Source: Sphingobacteriales bacterium
Lineage (GTDB): Bacteria > Bacteroidota > Bacteroidia > Chitinophagales > Chitinophagaceae
Direction of reading: 5' to 3'
Assembly: GCA_023251235.1 (NCBI GenBank)
Contig: JAHEZE010000007.1
Span: 1 to 36,293, forward strand
Length of the DNA: 36,293 nt
Both the position numbers and the translations under genes were made by a program. Below, piece by piece: positions 16,259 through 23,994 of this stretch. Numbering within the stretch: position 1 is the stretch's first letter; each line of letters begins with the position of its first letter. The notes beneath the pieces are model-generated. The model did not search any database. It was not told where the DNA came from and worked only from the letters and a program-made list of their open reading frames with translations.

Positions 16259-17899
16259 ATGTGGATATTCCAAATAGCAAGATTCTTCAGAAATGCATTC
16301 AGACTGATTGCCATCTTTTTTATCGTCATTAAACATTTATGGAAAACGTGGCTATACAGAAGCTGGCTGCGCAAGATAATAGACCCGAAAGGAAAAAAAT
16401 TAACCAGCAGCGCAGAGCAAATTCGTCTTACCATTGAAGAATTGGGACCCACCTTTATTAAATTCGGTCAGATACTTGCCGACCGCCCCGACCTCGCATC
16501 GGACCATTTACGAGAAGAACTGAAAAAGCTGCAAAGCGATGCCAAGCCTATGGACGATGATCTGGCCATCCATATTATAGAAACCGAATTGGGAGATCCT
16601 ATTGACGATGTTTTTCTTCATTTCAATAAAAAACATCTGGCATCGGCATCTATCGCCCAGGTATATTCTGCTACTTTAAAATCTGGTGAACGGGTTGTAT
16701 TAAAAGTTCAGCGACCAAATATCAAACACAAAATCGAAATTGACCTTATTCTCATGAAAGTGCTGGCAAAGCAGTTGTTAAAAACTTATCCCGGATTGGC
16801 CAGTTTTAATATTATAGGATTTGTAGAAGATTTCGGGGAAAACCTGATTAAAGAACTTGATTTCACCAACGAGGCATCGAATATGTTGCGGTTTACCGAT
16901 ATGTTCAAAGATGATCCCCGTTGTTATATTCCACATGTATATGCCAAATACAGCCGTCAGCGTTTACTCGTCATGGAATTTATTGAAGGATTTAAGCCGG
17001 ATGATATTCAAGGGTTGAGAGCCGCAGGTTTTGATACCCAGGTGATAGCTGAAAACGGAACGCATATTGTTTTAAAAATGATTCTCCGCCATGGTTTTTT
17101 TCATGCTGATCCTCATCCGGGAAATATTTTTATACGTGGCGATAACCAGATTGTATTGCTGGATCATGGAATGGCCGCGAGCCTTAAACCAAAACAAATA
17201 CTGGCGATGATCGATTTCATGCTTGGATTTTCAAAAAATGATCCGCACCGGATTGCAAAAGCACTTTTGAATTTATCAGAAATCTCTTATTTCAAAGACC
17301 TGGAAGACCTGGAGTTTCGGCTTGGAGAAGTAATCAAAAAATACAGCTACATGACCTATGAACAGGTAGATATTTCCGCAATTATGATGGAAGCGTTTAA
17401 GATCATTGCACGGTATGGATTAAAAATTCCTTCGAATCTTTTTACATTGATTAAGTCCATTGCTACCATTCAAAAATTTGCCGAGCACCTGGAAGCTGAT
17501 GTGTCTATTGCCAATATGATAAGGCCCTATGCAACAGAAAAAATAAAGGAAAGATTCAGTTGGGATGCAATTATGAAAACGGTAATTGATTCTGCCGAAG
17601 ATTACATTTACCTGGCAAGCAAACTACCTAAAGATATTCGTGAAATAGTGAATAAAATGAAAGGCGGGGTAATGAAACATGAGATCAACTTTAGCGAGGA
17701 TAGTTTTACAAACAAAGCATTTCGCATTAATATTAACCGGCTGGCATTTGTATTTATTCTTGGCTTGATGATGGTTTGTTCTACTTTATTAATGATTTAC
17801 ATGAAAAATATTCAAATTATCAACGTGTTTTTTTATACAACACTTACTATTACTACCTATACAGCAATTCGATTAATGATAAAAACCAGATACAGTTAA
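16259..17899 (+). CDS. ABC1/AarF/UbiB-family atypical kinase
   Basis: The 546-residue protein has the diagnostic motifs of the UbiB/ABC1 family: the KxGQ motif (KFGQ, 68-71), the alanine-rich loop ASASIAQVYSA in place of a glycine-rich loop, lysine in VVLKVQRP, ELDFTNEASN, LVMEFIEG, the catalytic loop HADPHPGN (282-289), and DHG (302-304) as metal-binding triad. Two hydrophobic helices close the C-terminus (about 490-540), so it is membrane-anchored. Members support quinone biosynthesis or lipid homeostasis through ATPase-like activity; in a Bacteroidota host menaquinone would be the relevant quinone. The adjacent M61 peptidase does not clarify the substrate. Confidence 0.92.
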   Translation: MWIFQIARFFRNAFRLIAIFFIVIKHLWKTWLYRSWLRKIIDPKGKKLTSSAEQIRLTIEELGPTFIKFGQILADRPDLASDHLREELKKLQSDAKPMDDDLAIHIIETELGDPIDDVFLHFNKKHLASASIAQVYSATLKSGERVVLKVQRPNIKHKIEIDLILMKVLAKQLLKTYPGLASFNIIGFVEDFGENLIKELDFTNEASNMLRFTDMFKDDPRCYIPHVYAKYSRQRLLVMEFIEGFKPDDIQGLRAAGFDTQVIAENGTHIVLKMILRHGFFHADPHPGNIFIRGDNQIVLLDHGMAASLKPKQILAMIDFMLGFSKNDPHRIAKALLNLSEISYFKDLEDLEFRLGEVIKKYSYMTYEQVDISAIMMEAFKIIARYGLKIPSNLFTLIKSIATIQKFAEHLEADVSIANMIRPYATEKIKERFSWDAIMKTVIDSAEDYIYLASKLPKDIREIVNKMKGGVMKHEINFSEDSFTNKAFRININRLAFVFILGLMMVCSTLLMIYMKNIQIINVFFYTTLTITTYTAIRLMIKTRYS

Positions 17900-18081
17900 G
17901 AAATAATTATCCGGGTTTTTGAAATTTATTTGAAAGTGGTTGATTTCAGTAAAGGAAGAAATTTCAATTTGGCAACTTCCTGAAAAGTATTTATTTTACA
18001 ACCCAGTTTCCTCTGAATTTCATACATCGTACTCTGCGAAAACTCCGCATCTTTTATTAGTAAATTTTAAAAACAAATATT

Positions 18082-18648
18082 ATGAAAAAGATTCTTCTTG
18101 GAATTTGTATTTCTGTTTTTCTACTTGCCTGTAACAGTGAAAAAAAGGAAGACAAGACGGCATCAACAGATGCTGTTACCACTACAGCACCCACAGAAAA
18201 TAAAACAGCCGGCGATGAATTACTGCCTGCAAGTGAGGGGGATGGGGTAAAAAATTCGGTAATAGCATTTTCCAAAGGTGATATTGATGCTATGACTTCA
18301 AATTATGATGACAACGTCCATTTTTTATGGTCAAATGGTGACAGCATGGTTGGCAAAAAAGTTGTTCAGGATTATTACAAAGGCCGCTGGAAGCTTATTG
18401 ATTCACTGAATTATTCTGATCACATTGTTGTAGCCTTAAACATGAGGGTTCAGCAATCAAAATTTGCCCCAACGGGTAAATGGGTTCTCATATGGTCTTT
18501 TGCCCATGTAAAATATAAGAATGGTAAAAAACTGGATTTTTGGGTGCATAATGTTTACCACCATAATGATGCAGGAAAAATTGATTTCATAGGACAGTAT
18601 ATTGACCGGCATCCAATAATGGAAGCAACAAAAGACATGATGAAATAA
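18082..18648 (+). CDS. SnoaL/NTF2-like lipoprotein
   Basis: The 188-residue product has a lipoprotein signal (lipobox LLAC, cysteine 17), a Lys/Thr/Ala-rich linker to about residue 50, and an NTF2-like alpha-beta domain. Supporting segments are GVKNSVIAFSKGDIDAMTSNY at the first helix, the DNVHFLWSNGDSMVGKKVVQDYY turn, and late strands with KLDFWVHNVYHHND. NTF2-like folds serve as small enzymes or ligand pockets; nothing here fixes the function. It is a single gene: 182 bases of non-coding sequence precede it and a strong terminator follows. Confidence 0.8.
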   Translation: MKKILLGICISVFLLACNSEKKEDKTASTDAVTTTAPTENKTAGDELLPASEGDGVKNSVIAFSKGDIDAMTSNYDDNVHFLWSNGDSMVGKKVVQDYYKGRWKLIDSLNYSDHIVVALNMRVQQSKFAPTGKWVLIWSFAHVKYKNGKKLDFWVHNVYHHNDAGKIDFIGQYIDRHPIMEATKDMMK

Positions 18649-18667
18649 AATAAATTATTAGTATTAT

Positions 18668-18700
18668 AAAACCTCCTTTCATCGGGAGGTTTTTATTTTT
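18668..18700. terminator. Bidirectional intrinsic terminator
   Basis: Stem AAAACCTCC (18668-18676) pairs with GGAGGTTTT (18685-18693) around an 8-base loop, followed by a T-rich run; the A run on the other side serves the opposite strand. It lies between the convergent NTF2-like lipoprotein gene and the GNAT gene and overlaps the last lysine codons and stop of the latter. Confidence 0.85.
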
Positions 18701-19283
18701 TAAGAAGGCTCCCCGCTTTATTTAAAATCTGATCAAGTATACCTTTATCCAAATCAGAAAACATAAGAGGTAATTCAGGAAATTTTTGATGTGCATTTAT
18801 TTGCAATTCCCACCAATCTACATCGTGCCATTTCCCCAACTTATACCCTATTCTTGTATAGGTTGTCAGATGTTTGAAGCCAAAGTTTTTATGAAATGAG
18901 ACGCTTTTTTCATTTGGAATAGTTATGACTGCATAAGCATTGACAAAACCCTGCATTTTTAAGATTTCGAATAAGGCAGTATATAATGCTTTAGCAATTC
19001 CATAGCGATAATATTTCTCATCAATATAAACCGAAGGTTCGGTACACCATTGGTAGCCCTTTCTTTCACGATGTTTTCCTGCATAAGCAAACCCTGCAAT
19101 TTCATTTTCAATTTCACAGACCAGCCATGGCCTTTCTTTTAATGTATTAATGATTCTTTGCCGAAAAGCATCTTCAGCAGGAACTTCTGTTTCCTGCGTA
19201 ACACCGGTTTGAAGTATAAAAGGAGAATAAATGGAAAGAATCGCCTTCGCATCTTCGGAATTCGCTATCCTGATTGAAGACAT
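18693..19283 (-). CDS. GNAT family N-acetyltransferase, phosphinothricin-acetyltransferase-like
   Basis: The 196-residue protein starts IRIANSEDAKAILSIYSPFI, the usual N-terminus of the PAT/Bar-like branch of GNAT enzymes, and has TQETEVP, GFAYAGKHRERKGYQWCTEPSVYI and the acetyl-CoA loop KYYRYGIAKALYTAL. FGFKHLTTYTRIGYKLGKWHDVDWWE near the end is also typical of this branch. Relatives acetylate the amino group of small molecules such as phosphinothricin or methionine sulfone; the natural substrate cannot be read from sequence. The last ~25 residues (KGILDQILNKAGSLLKK) extend beyond the core. Confidence 0.88.
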   Translation of the reverse strand: MSSIRIANSEDAKAILSIYSPFILQTGVTQETEVPAEDAFRQRIINTLKERPWLVCEIENEIAGFAYAGKHRERKGYQWCTEPSVYIDEKYYRYGIAKALYTALFEILKMQGFVNAYAVITIPNEKSVSFHKNFGFKHLTTYTRIGYKLGKWHDVDWWELQINAHQKFPELPLMFSDLDKGILDQILNKAGSLLKK

Positions 19284-19320
19284 GATTTTAATTTAAAAAT
19301 CAAATTACTGTAAAATTTGA

Positions 19321-19352
19321 TTTCAGCCTTTAAACGTATTCATTTAATTTTG
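19321..19352 (+). promoter_or_regulatory. Possible promoter of the tRNA-Met gene
   Basis: TTTC (19321-19324), a 20-base spacer and TAATTTTG (19345-19352), a full TAnnTTTG match, lie 11 bases before the mature tRNA end. The -33 element is one base off consensus. Confidence 0.4.
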
Positions 19353-19363
19353 TTGCCCAATTT

Positions 19364-19437
19364 GCCGGGGTAGCTCAGCTGGTTAGAGCATCGGATTCAT
19401 AACCCGAAGGTCGGCAGTTCAAGTCTGCTCTCCGGTA
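19364..19437 (+). tRNA. tRNA-Met (CAT anticodon)
   Basis: A 74-base cloverleaf is visible. The acceptor GCCGGGG pairs with CTCCGGT using two G-T pairs, including the first. The D stem is GCTC/GAGC, the anticodon stem TCGGA/CCCGA with an A-C contact at the loop edge, the anticodon loop TTCATAA (anticodon CAT) and the T arm GGCAG TTCAAGT CTGCT. CCA is not encoded. The first pair (G-T) is unlike the C-A mismatch of initiator tRNA, so this is probably an elongator tRNA-Met; a tRNA-Ile with modified CAT cannot be excluded. Confidence 0.93.
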
Positions 19438-19439
19438 CA

Positions 19440-19466
19440 AAAGCTCTATTGTGGAGCTTTTTTCTT
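19440..19466 (+). terminator. Intrinsic terminator after tRNA-Met
   Basis: AAAGCTC (19440-19446) pairs with GAGCTTT (19454-19460) around a 7-base loop and runs into TTTTTTCTTT, three bases after the mature tRNA end. Confidence 0.8.
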
Positions 19467-19527
19467 TATGAAACTTACAGTTTAGATATTAATAAAAAAA
19501 TCTACTGATAAAAATTTCTCTCAGGTT

Positions 19528-19899
19528 TTAGCTAATATGTAAACTGGTATGCACAGCATTCAACAATGACCTTTTTGTAAAAGGTTTACTTAAAAATAAA
19601 TTATTATCTGTATCCACATGTTTTGTAATTCGTAACTGATCAATAGGACTGGCAGTAAAAAAAATTATCGGGATGCCGGCAGTTTCTTTATCATTTTTTG
19701 CCAACCGGTAAAAAGTTATACCGTCAGTTTCAGGGATCATAATGTCACAAATAATCAGGTCAGGAATATGATTTTTTGCAATCCTGAATCCGTCTTCACC
19801 ATTTGAAGCTTTATAAACATGGAATCCTGAGACAGAAAGTAACTCTGCTGTATTCTCCCGGATTTCAAAATTGAAATCAATTACCAAAATACTTTTCAT
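19528..19899 (-). CDS. Single-domain response regulator with degenerate acidic pocket
   Basis: The 123-residue product is a lone receiver domain. Phosphoacceptor D52 (ICDIMIP), T82 (FFTAS) and K105 (LSKPF) are present, but of the usual acidic pair only D8 remains: the motif reads VIDFNFEIREN where the sister receiver at 19995 has LIEDNTDIREN. The lost residue normally coordinates magnesium, so phosphorylation may be weak or absent. It ends one signalling cluster: next upstream on the same strand is another receiver, then the PAS kinase. A TACTGA-N6-TCATT site at 19953-19969 lies 53 bases upstream of its start, so it probably has its own promoter. Confidence 0.88.
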   Translation of the reverse strand: MKSILVIDFNFEIRENTAELLSVSGFHVYKASNGEDGFRIAKNHIPDLIICDIMIPETDGITFYRLAKNDKETAGIPIIFFTASPIDQLRITKHVDTDNNLFLSKPFTKRSLLNAVHTSLHIS

Positions 19900-19952
19900 A
19901 AAATCAAAACAACTTTCACATTAGCAAAATATAAAATCAATTCAGGCAGGAC

Positions 19953-19969
19953 AATGATAGTAATCAGTA
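19953..19969 (-). promoter_or_regulatory. TACTGA-N6-TCATT site upstream of the receiver gene
   Basis: The minus strand reads TACTGATTACTATCATT. It has the TGA-N6-TCA core of Crp/Fnr-type sites and matches the sites at 23054, 23163 and 36093 at all eleven fixed bases, in the same orientation to its gene. An AT-rich box, TATATTTTG, begins 19 bases downstream, which would put the site near -40. Confidence 0.6.
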
Positions 19970-19994
19970 AAAAATATGATGGCAGGAAGATAAA

Positions 19995-20363
19995 TTAAGT
20001 TTTCGTCAGGCAACGTTCTATAGCGGAGAGTAAATCCTTAATCTCAAATGGTTTGGTTATATATTCATCGGCTCCTTTATCAAATCCGGTTTTTATTTCA
20101 TTCTTCTCCGTATAAGCAGTGAAAAAAATAAATGGAATACAAGATGTGAATGGATTTTTTTTCAAAACATCGATCACATTGTAGCCATCTGTTCCTGGCA
20201 TAAGAATATCACAAATGATGAGATCGGGTTTATGTTGAATTGCCAATTGAATTCCCGATGTTCCGTCGCCCGCAATTAACAGGTTGTATCCGGCCAATCC
20301 AAGTATCTCCATTGTGTTTTCCCTTATATCAGTATTATCCTCTATTAGTAAGATAGTTGCCAT
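19995..20363 (-). CDS. Single-domain response regulator (receiver)
   Basis: The start is chosen at ATG 20363, one base after the stop of the upstream kinase. It gives the standard receiver opening MATILLIEDN; a start at 20387 would add eight residues and overlap the kinase. The 122-residue product has a complete receiver: acidic pair E8-D9, phosphoacceptor D52 (ICDILMP), T82 and K104 (ITKPF). Translational coupling with the PAS kinase gene makes that kinase its likely phosphodonor. There is no output domain. It resembles the receiver at the N-terminus of the CRP-fusion regulator at 24 kb (shared IEDN, DIR, PDLIICDI, DGAD-like and YITKPF stretches). Confidence 0.9.
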   Translation of the reverse strand: MATILLIEDNTDIRENTMEILGLAGYNLLIAGDGTSGIQLAIQHKPDLIICDILMPGTDGYNVIDVLKKNPFTSCIPFIFFTAYTEKNEIKTGFDKGADEYITKPFEIKDLLSAIERCLTKT

Positions 20364-20364
20364 T

Positions 20365-22101
20365 CTATTTAGAGACCGGAATCTCAACTATAAATGTTGA
20401 TCCTTCATTTACTCTGCTGATAAAGTTAATCTTTCCGCCAAGCAATTCAACATATTTCCTGACAATGCTTAGCCCTAATCCCGTGCCCTGGATACTGGCC
20501 GCATTATTCGCTCTGAAAAATTTACTAAACAGTTTTGCCTGTTCTTCCTCAGGAATGCCGATTCCCTGATCTTTAATTGAAATAGTTGCCACTCCCCCAT
20601 TCACAATAGAAGCAATGTTTATCTTGTTTCCTTCCCTTGAATATTTCAAGGCATTTGAAATAAGATTAAACAGGATATTTCTGAGTATCTTTTTATCACT
20701 AAATATTTCTTCTCCACCTTCATGAACATAATTGATTTGTTGTTTCTTTCTTTTTGCAATTAATCCCATTTCTTCCACTATATCCTCAATATATTCTTTC
20801 AGATTCATCTGGGTAAATATATTTTCAATTTTCCCCTGCTCAAGTTTTTCAAGAGATAGAAAATCATTTAAAATGTCAGTAAGATTTTCCACTGACGTTT
20901 TAATTCGTTCAATATGCTTTACTATTTTATTCTCTTCTTCTGGTTTTCCGTAAATTTCTATAAGTGAAATACTGGATAATATGGTAGTTAAAGGAGTTCT
21001 GAATTCATGTGAAGCAATTGATACAAACTGGGATTTAAGTTCATTTAATTCCTTTTCTTTTTCCAGGGCAGCCAAAAGATTCTCCTGTGCTACTTTATGG
21101 TCAGTAAAATCCAGAAAAACCGCAATCATTACTTCGGAACCGTTAATGACTGCTCTTTGCAAAGAAACTGAAACCCATAAGTGTTTTCCGCCTTTCATTC
21201 TTATTTCAATTTCCATATCTCTCACTATTCCTGAGTTTGCAAGGCTTTCACTTTTTTGAATATGCTGATTAGGTGTAATAATATTAAGATCGACAGCGCT
21301 TTTCCCTATAATTTCTTCCTTATTGTAACCTACCAGCTCCATATAGGCTTCATTGCAATCAAGTATTACCCCATCGCTGATACGGGAAATCATTGCCCCT
21401 GCCGGACTCTCATGAAATAGTTTTGCGAACAGTTCATTGGAATTTTGGAGCTCCTGCATAGTTATTGCTCTTTGCCTGAAACTATAATTTACCGAAATGA
21501 ACATGGTTACAAGAAACACCAGGATGCCCGACAATAAAAAAATAAGTGTATTCCGGTAACGAACAATAGCATTATCATTTTCCCTGGAAATATTCATGAG
21601 ATAATCATTCTCTTTATTTTCCACTTGCAAGGTTATAAAATCAACCCTGCTGATATAATAAGAACCACTGTCGATTTTACTTGTTAAATCCTCTGGAGAA
21701 ACCGAATTATTTTTCTTTGATGCAACCTCATTGTCCGAAAGAGAAATAAGGTTGTTTATAATGTTTACCAAAGAATCTATATCTGCTTTAATCGTTTTGT
21801 TACCTTCGGTAAGAACTTTTAACTGGCTGATTACATTCAAATAATTCTTCTTTTCCATCAGATAGGAACCAAGCGAAGATCCATTTCCCGTTACTAAAAA
21901 TTTATTACTGTAAATAAAAAGATTTTTTGCGCCCAGGTGCACTTCATCATTCCGGCCAATAATATCTTTTGAAAGTAATATCTGCCTGTTCGTTGTATCT
22001 ATTTTTGTATAGTACCGGTAAGCAAGAAATCCAATAAAAAAAACAGCGCAAAAAAGTATAATGAAATAGGAAGGTAATATTTTCTGTAATTTCAGTTTCA
22101 T
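20365..22101 (-). CDS. Membrane sensor histidine kinase with PAS domain
   Basis: The 578-residue protein has a membrane helix at about 10-28, an extracytoplasmic helical region (about 30-180) of CHASE3-like character, a second helix at about 185-205, a PAS domain (about 225-345: ELFAKLFHESPAGAMIS, then DCNEAYMELVGYNKEEIIGK), a HisKA domain with phosphoacceptor H365 in IASHEFRTPL, and a HATPase domain (ILFNLISNALKYS, DQGIGIPEEE, GTGLGLSIVRKYVELLGG). It belongs to a different kinase branch from the 1-12 kb array, whose H box reads AHEIQNPLNF. It is followed at one base by a receiver gene, forming a kinase-regulator pair. A Crp/Fnr-like site lies 57 bases upstream. Confidence 0.92.
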   Translation of the reverse strand: MKLKLQKILPSYFIILFCAVFFIGFLAYRYYTKIDTTNRQILLSKDIIGRNDEVHLGAKNLFIYSNKFLVTGNGSSLGSYLMEKKNYLNVISQLKVLTEGNKTIKADIDSLVNIINNLISLSDNEVASKKNNSVSPEDLTSKIDSGSYYISRVDFITLQVENKENDYLMNISRENDNAIVRYRNTLIFLLSGILVFLVTMFISVNYSFRQRAITMQELQNSNELFAKLFHESPAGAMISRISDGVILDCNEAYMELVGYNKEEIIGKSAVDLNIITPNQHIQKSESLANSGIVRDMEIEIRMKGGKHLWVSVSLQRAVINGSEVMIAVFLDFTDHKVAQENLLAALEKEKELNELKSQFVSIASHEFRTPLTTILSSISLIEIYGKPEEENKIVKHIERIKTSVENLTDILNDFLSLEKLEQGKIENIFTQMNLKEYIEDIVEEMGLIAKRKKQQINYVHEGGEEIFSDKKILRNILFNLISNALKYSREGNKINIASIVNGGVATISIKDQGIGIPEEEQAKLFSKFFRANNAASIQGTGLGLSIVRKYVELLGGKINFISRVNEGSTFIVEIPVSK

Positions 22102-22157
22102 TCTGAATTCATCTGCGCATTAGTAAAAGCATATTATACAATCCAGTTTAACCCTCA

Positions 22158-22173
22158 TATGATATTTATCAAT
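22158..22173 (-). promoter_or_regulatory. Weaker Crp/Fnr-like dyad upstream of the PAS kinase
   Basis: The minus strand reads ATTGATAAATATCATA, keeping the TGA-N6-TCAT core but deviating from TACTGA-N6-TCATT at the edges. TATAATATG begins 19 bases downstream, the same spacing as at the receiver promoter (19953). The start codon is 57 bases away. Confidence 0.4.
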
Positions 22174-22339
22174 CATTGAATTGATTTAACACTGATGTGC
22201 AGATCAAAACGAACAAAATTTATTGATTAAATTTTTCAAACTTATAATGGATGACCGGGCTTATCCGGATAAAGAAGATAAAAAGGGAAAATCACTGTTA
22301 TGCCCATAACTTAAAGATTTGAAATTCTATCAGAAATTA

Positions 22340-22636
22340 TCATTTCTTCCAATGACCCTGATGCCAATACCAACCAGATCTCCGTTTCTTCCATGAACCC
22401 TGAATCCATATTTGACCATCCAGTGGATTTGCCCAGTAACCATCCCGCCACGTATAGGTTCTTCCGTTCCAGAACCATTCCCCATCTACCCATACATGAG
22501 TGCCACCAGGGCTTATAGGAAAAGCTACACCAGGTGGCATTGGCCTTGGACTTATTACAAATCTATAATACCCGTTACACGAAGTAGCGAAAATTATTAT
22601 TGCTGCGGGAATGAAATGTATTAAGTATTTCTTCAT
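22340..22636 (-). CDS. YXWGXW-repeat-type small lipoprotein
   Basis: The 98-residue product has a lipoprotein signal (IIIFATSC, cysteine at 20) and a Trp/Gly/Tyr-rich mature part with recurring short blocks such as GEWFWNGRTYTWRDGYW, then WIQGSWKKRRSGWYWHQGHW. This is the pattern of YXWGXW or WxxGxW repeat proteins, small exported proteins of unknown function common in Bacteroidota. It starts 17 bases after the hibernation-factor gene on the same strand, so the two probably form an operon. This position suggests a cell-envelope partner in the same stress response. Confidence 0.8.
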   Translation of the reverse strand: MKKYLIHFIPAAIIIFATSCNGYYRFVISPRPMPPGVAFPISPGGTHVWVDGEWFWNGRTYTWRDGYWANPLDGQIWIQGSWKKRRSGWYWHQGHWKK

Positions 22637-22653
22637 AAAATAATAACTTGAAA

Positions 22654-22986
22654 TTAAACTTTCACAGTACTTGTTATAATGTCTGCTGGTTTCCCTTGTT
22701 TAATTGTTAATTGGTTTATCAGTTTTTTCAATTCTTTTAAGACATTTTTCGTTGCCTTTCTGAAATCATCAGACCGATTATGCACTAACAAATCATCGCC
22801 AAAAACAGATAACCTGATTTCGCATATTTTATTCTCTACCGGATTGATTCTACTGTCTTCTTTCAATACCACTTCTGCCCTGGAAATATCTTTAAACCGA
22901 TGAGATATCTTTAATATTTCCTCCCGTATTACATTAATAAGAGAGTCATCTACTCTGGCAAACTGCGTGTTAAATTCAATTGTCAT
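22654..22986 (-). CDS. HPF/RaiA-family ribosome hibernation factor-like protein
   Basis: The 110-residue protein has the beta-alpha-beta-beta-beta-alpha layout of the S30AE (sigma-54 modulation) family: RAEVVLKEDSR, KICEIRLSVFGDDLLVHNRSDDF, and the closing helix KATKNVLKELKKLINQL. Short members such as HPF and YfiA bind the 30S decoding centre and silence ribosomes during starvation or stress. It lacks the C-terminal dimerisation extension of long HPF. The first helix starts with FNTQFARVDDSL, more divergent than in housekeeping HPF, so this may be a stress-specific paralogue. It is the first gene of a two-gene operon, with a TACTGA-N6-TCATT site 67 bases upstream of the start. Confidence 0.8.
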   Translation of the reverse strand: MTIEFNTQFARVDDSLINVIREEILKISHRFKDISRAEVVLKEDSRINPVENKICEIRLSVFGDDLLVHNRSDDFRKATKNVLKELKKLINQLTIKQGKPADIITSTVKV

Positions 22987-23053
22987 AGAAAATCTATTTA
23001 TTATTTAAAATATTAATTACTAAATAAAAATAGTTGGAAACAGGGTCGTTAAT

Positions 23054-23070
23054 AATGATGTCTGTCAGTA
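23054..23070 (-). promoter_or_regulatory. TACTGA-N6-TCATT site upstream of the hpf-like operon
   Basis: The minus strand reads TACTGACAGACATCATT. Together with the copy at 23163-23179 it forms a 17-base inverted repeat with one mismatch, one arm for each of two divergent genes. TATTTTTA begins 21 bases downstream as a possible -7 box. Confidence 0.6.
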
Positions 23071-23162
23071 TGAATCCTGATATTACTTACGTATCGGGAA
23101 GGTATTCCCCAAAATAACAAAGCAGTAAGGAAAGCCAAATAACTGATTATGATTTCTGTTAT

Positions 23163-23179
23163 TACTGACAGCCATCATT
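23163..23179 (+). promoter_or_regulatory. TACTGA-N6-TCATT site upstream of the 23.2 kb lipoprotein gene
   Basis: The plus strand reads TACTGACAGCCATCATT, 59 bases before the start codon. A TTG directly follows, and TAATTTAG begins 21 bases downstream as a possible -7 box. The site would lie at about -40, as expected for a class II Crp/Fnr-type activator. Confidence 0.6.
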
Positions 23180-23238
23180 GTTGTAAATGCTTATTAAATA
23201 TAATTTAGAATTGCGTTATTCAACTTAAATTTTAAGTT

Positions 23239-23898
23239 ATGAAAAACATGAAATGGATAATAAGCCTGATATTATTTCTTATTTTCAGTTGCACTTCATC
23301 CCGTATCACTTCTTCCTGGAAAGCAGAGAATGTAACAGCAAAAAAATATAATAAGATTCTGGTATTGGGATTAATACGTGATGCAGACCGCAGTATACAG
23401 GAAAAAATGGAACAACATATAGTAGGTGATCTGACGGATCTTGGCTACAATTCTTTATCTGCCCTCAAAGTATATGGTCCTAGGGCATTTGAACAATTAA
23501 ATGAAGAAACTGCCCTGGATAAAATAAAGAATAGCGGTGTAGATGCAGTCATTACGATTGTCATGCTGGATAAAACAAAAGAAAGAAAATATATCCCGGG
23601 GAATATCTGGTACTCTCCTTATGGCTATTATTATAACCGCTTTTGGGGATACTACGGCACGATGTATCATCGTATTTATGAGCCCGGATATTATATTACT
23701 GATACCCGGTATTTCTGGGAAAGCAATTTATATGATATGAGTGATCACCAATCTCTTGTTTTTTCAGCACAAACTGAATCTTTTGATCCAACCAGCTCTG
23801 ATGCCCTGGCAGATGAATATGGGCATCTACTAATAAACGAAATGCTAAAAAATAATGTGATTAAAAAAATGAATGAATTACCAGGCAAGGCATTTTAA
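23239..23898 (+). CDS. Hypothetical lipoprotein with Tyr/Gly-rich segment
   Basis: The 219-residue protein has a lipoprotein signal (ISLILFLIFSC, cysteine at 18). ITSSWKAEN follows, then an alpha-beta domain with KYNKILVLGLIRDADRSIQEKMEQHI, VGDLTDLGYNSLSAL and GVDAVITIVMLDK. A Tyr/Trp/Gly-rich stretch comes next (SPYGYYYNRFWGYYG), then DHQSLVFSAQTESFDPTSSD and a C-terminal helix. The arrangement recalls exported proteins whose domain resembles DUF4136-like folds, but I do not recognise the family firmly. An in-frame ATG three codons on (23248) could also start it. It is divergent from the hpf-like operon and carries the same upstream site, so the two are probably co-regulated. Confidence 0.75.
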   Translation: MKNMKWIISLILFLIFSCTSSRITSSWKAENVTAKKYNKILVLGLIRDADRSIQEKMEQHIVGDLTDLGYNSLSALKVYGPRAFEQLNEETALDKIKNSGVDAVITIVMLDKTKERKYIPGNIWYSPYGYYYNRFWGYYGTMYHRIYEPGYYITDTRYFWESNLYDMSDHQSLVFSAQTESFDPTSSDALADEYGHLLINEMLKNNVIKKMNELPGKAF

Positions 23899-23961
23899 AA
23901 TCTGATGATTTAAAATGCAGAATAATGTTTTGACTATGAAAATTCTGAAAAGGTATCTTAC

Positions 23962-23994
23962 ATCCGGATAGTTGAAAGCTATCCGGATATTTTT
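23962..23994. terminator. Bidirectional intrinsic terminator
   Basis: A perfect 10-base stem, ATCCGGATAG (23962-23971) with CTATCCGGAT (23979-23988), closes a 7-base loop and is followed by ATTTTT. It lies between the convergent lipoprotein gene and the receiver-CRP regulator. Confidence 0.85.

Noticed and set aside
17940-18134. A 64-codon open frame before the NTF2-like lipoprotein gene
   Set aside because: It runs into the lipoprotein signal sequence in another frame and has no recognisable product; treated as non-coding leader.
22261-22272. Palindrome TTATCCGGATAA, sharing its core with the terminator at 23962
   Set aside because: It is a single 12-base palindrome without loop or T run; the shared ATCCGGAT core is probably coincidence.
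22311-22493. A minus-strand frame overlapping the YXWGXW lipoprotein gene
   Set aside because: It is the same strand read in another frame; Trp/Gly-rich repeats produce open alternate frames easily.
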